From: Serratia fonticola
Lineage (GTDB): Bacteria; Pseudomonadota; Gammaproteobacteria; Enterobacterales; Enterobacteriaceae
DNA: 64,000 nucleotides
NCBI RefSeq assembly: GCF_001006005.1
Contig: NZ_CP011254.1
Span: 2,542,001 to 2,606,000, forward strand
Direction of reading: 5' to 3'
In this document: positions 62,763 to 64,000 of the stretch, piece after piece
Layout of the letters: each line of letters begins with the position of its first letter
Position numbering within the stretch: the stretch's first letter is position 1
The notes under the pieces: model-generated
The model's input: only the letters and a program-made list of their open reading frames with translations
Database searches by the model: none
Told to the model about the DNA's origin: nothing
Position numbers and translations under genes: made by a program

Positions 62763-62771
62763 GGAGGGTTT

Positions 62772-64000
62772 ATGCGGCAGTTCGATTACCTCAAGGCAGC
62801 GATTAAGCAACAGGGATGTACCTTACAGCAGGTGGCTGATGCCAGTAGCATGACCAAAGGCTACCTCAGCCAGCTGTTGAACGACAAAATCAAAAGCCCG
62901 AGCGCGCAGAAGCTGGAAGCCCTGCACCGTTTCCTGGGGCTGGAATTCCCGCGCCGTGAGAAGAAAGTCGGCGTGGTGTTTGGTAAATTTTACCCGCTAC
63001 ATACTGGGCATATCTATCTGATCCAGCGCGCCTGTAGTCAGGTTGACGAGCTGCATGTGATCCTGTGCCACGATGAACCGCGCGATCTGTTGCTGTTCGA
63101 GAACAGCTCCATGTCACAGCAGCCGACGGTCAGCGATCGTCTGCGCTGGCTGTTGCAGACCTTTAAATACCAGAAAAATATCCATATTCACTCTTTCGAC
63201 GAGAAGGGCATCGAGCCTTACCCGCACGGCTGGGACGTGTGGAGTAACGGCATGAAGAGCTTTATGGAGCAAAAGGGCATCGTCCCTAGCTTTATCTATT
63301 CCAGCGAAGAGCTGGATGCCCCCCGTTACCGCGAACATCTGGGGATTGAAACCATCCTGGTGGATCCGGAACGCTCCTTTATGAATATCAGCGGTAGCCA
63401 GATCCGTCAGGATCCGTTCCGCTATTGGGACTACATCCCGACCGAAGTGAAGCCGTTCTTTGTGCGCACGGTGGCGATCCTGGGCGGTGAGTCCAGCGGT
63501 AAGTCAACGCTGGTCAATAAGCTGGCGAACATCTTCAACACCACCAGCGCCTGGGAATATGGCCGTGACTACGTCTTCTCCCATCTCGGGGGTGACGAGA
63601 TGGCGTTGCAGTATTCCGATTATGACAAGATCGCGCTTGGGCAGGCCCAGTACGTGGATTTTGCGGTGAAATACGCCAATAAAGTGGCGTTTATCGACAC
63701 CGACTTTGTCACTACGCAGGCGTTCTGTAAAAAGTATGAAGGGCGGGAGCATCCGTTCGTTCAGGCGTTGATCGACGAATACCGTTTCGATCTGGTGATC
63801 CTGCTGGAGAACAATACCCCTTGGGTGGCCGACGGATTGCGCAGTCTGGGTAGCCCGGTCGATCGCAAGGCGTTTCAGTATTTGTTGGAAGAGATGCTGC
63901 ACGCCAATAACATCGAATATGTTCACGTAGAGTCGAGCGATTACGAGGAGCGCTTCTTGCGCTGTGTCGAACTGGTGCAGCAACTGCTAGCGGCGGACGC
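62772..64000 (+). CDS. nadR: Trifunctional NAD biosynthesis/regulator protein NadR (3' end cut by window)
   Basis: 409 codons are visible; E. coli NadR is 410 aa, so only the last residues may be missing. N-terminal HTH repressor domain (CTLQQVADASSMTKGYLSQLLNDK). NMN adenylyltransferase domain with VVFGKFYPLHTGHIYLI (about 59-75). C-terminal ribosylnicotinamide kinase with Walker A AILGGESSGKSTLV and the FIDTDFVTTQAF acidic motif. It represses NAD synthesis and salvage genes when NAD is high. GGGAGG precedes the ATG. Confidence 0.96.
   Translation, partial: MRQFDYLKAAIKQQGCTLQQVADASSMTKGYLSQLLNDKIKSPSAQKLEALHRFLGLEFPRREKKVGVVFGKFYPLHTGHIYLIQRACSQVDELHVILCHDEPRDLLLFENSSMSQQPTVSDRLRWLLQTFKYQKNIHIHSFDEKGIEPYPHGWDVWSNGMKSFMEQKGIVPSFIYSSEELDAPRYREHLGIETILVDPERSFMNISGSQIRQDPFRYWDYIPTEVKPFFVRTVAILGGESSGKSTLVNKLANIFNTTSAWEYGRDYVFSHLGGDEMALQYSDYDKIALGQAQYVDFAVKYANKVAFIDTDFVTTQAFCKKYEGREHPFVQALIDEYRFDLVILLENNTPWVADGLRSLGSPVDRKAFQYLLEEMLHANNIEYVHVESSDYEERFLRCVELVQQLLAAD

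Overview
The window is a chromosomal segment of an enterobacterium, most likely Serratia or a close relative. The gene order prfC-osmY-ytjA-yjjU-yjjV-deoCABD-yjjJ-smp-serB-radA-nadR, preceded by tandem tRNA-Leu(CAG) genes and rsmC-holD-rimI, is the E. coli K-12 end-of-map order. It carries Serratia-like substitutions: a split hpaG, a nucleoside transporter placed before deoC, and yjjG and lplA missing from their E. coli positions. Many intergenic gaps hold short GC-rich palindromes (a GGGCGC...GCGCCC family and a CCCTCACCC...GGGTGAGGG family) and two ERIC elements. These family and synteny statements come from recognition of the sequences, not from a search.

Layout. 1-2.2 kb: two M20 amidohydrolases, then a composite palindromic repeat split by a 204-bp miniature element. 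2.2-8.4 kb: an LprI-like protein, an orphan ribbon-helix-helix antitoxin, and btsT-yjiX-yjiA (pyruvate uptake) with idi. 8.4-14.3 kb: a sigma-54-controlled RNA-repair locus (rtcR divergent from rtcB plus a polymerase-beta-type nucleotidyltransferase), followed by a class C group II intron inserted next to a palindromic hairpin. 14.3-21.7 kb: an HNH nuclease, a small lipoprotein, Fur-boxed yncE, a RES/Xre toxin-antitoxin pair, two AraC-type regulators and ldtB.

21.7-38.5 kb: a catabolic region. A LuxR-type regulator, an MFS transporter and a class II HDAC-like amidohydrolase face an APC permease-DUF3156-SDR-MoaF-SDR operon. Next comes the 4-hydroxyphenylacetate meta-cleavage cluster hpaR / hpaG1 G2 E D F H I X A, without hpaBC. 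An operator-like inverted repeat in the LuxR/APC intergenic region matches the one at the hpaG1 promoter in 18 of 19 positions. This suggests that HpaR also controls the upstream, functionally uncharacterised operon.

38.5-64 kb: ampH, a diguanylate cyclase, a Fur-boxed yjjZ-like gene, three tRNA-Leu genes, a LysR/aldo-keto reductase pair, and then the conserved E. coli-like block. In that block, CRP sites precede the nucleoside transporter and deoC, a strong terminator separates deoB from deoD, and a NadR-type box sits immediately upstream of nadR, which runs off the right edge.
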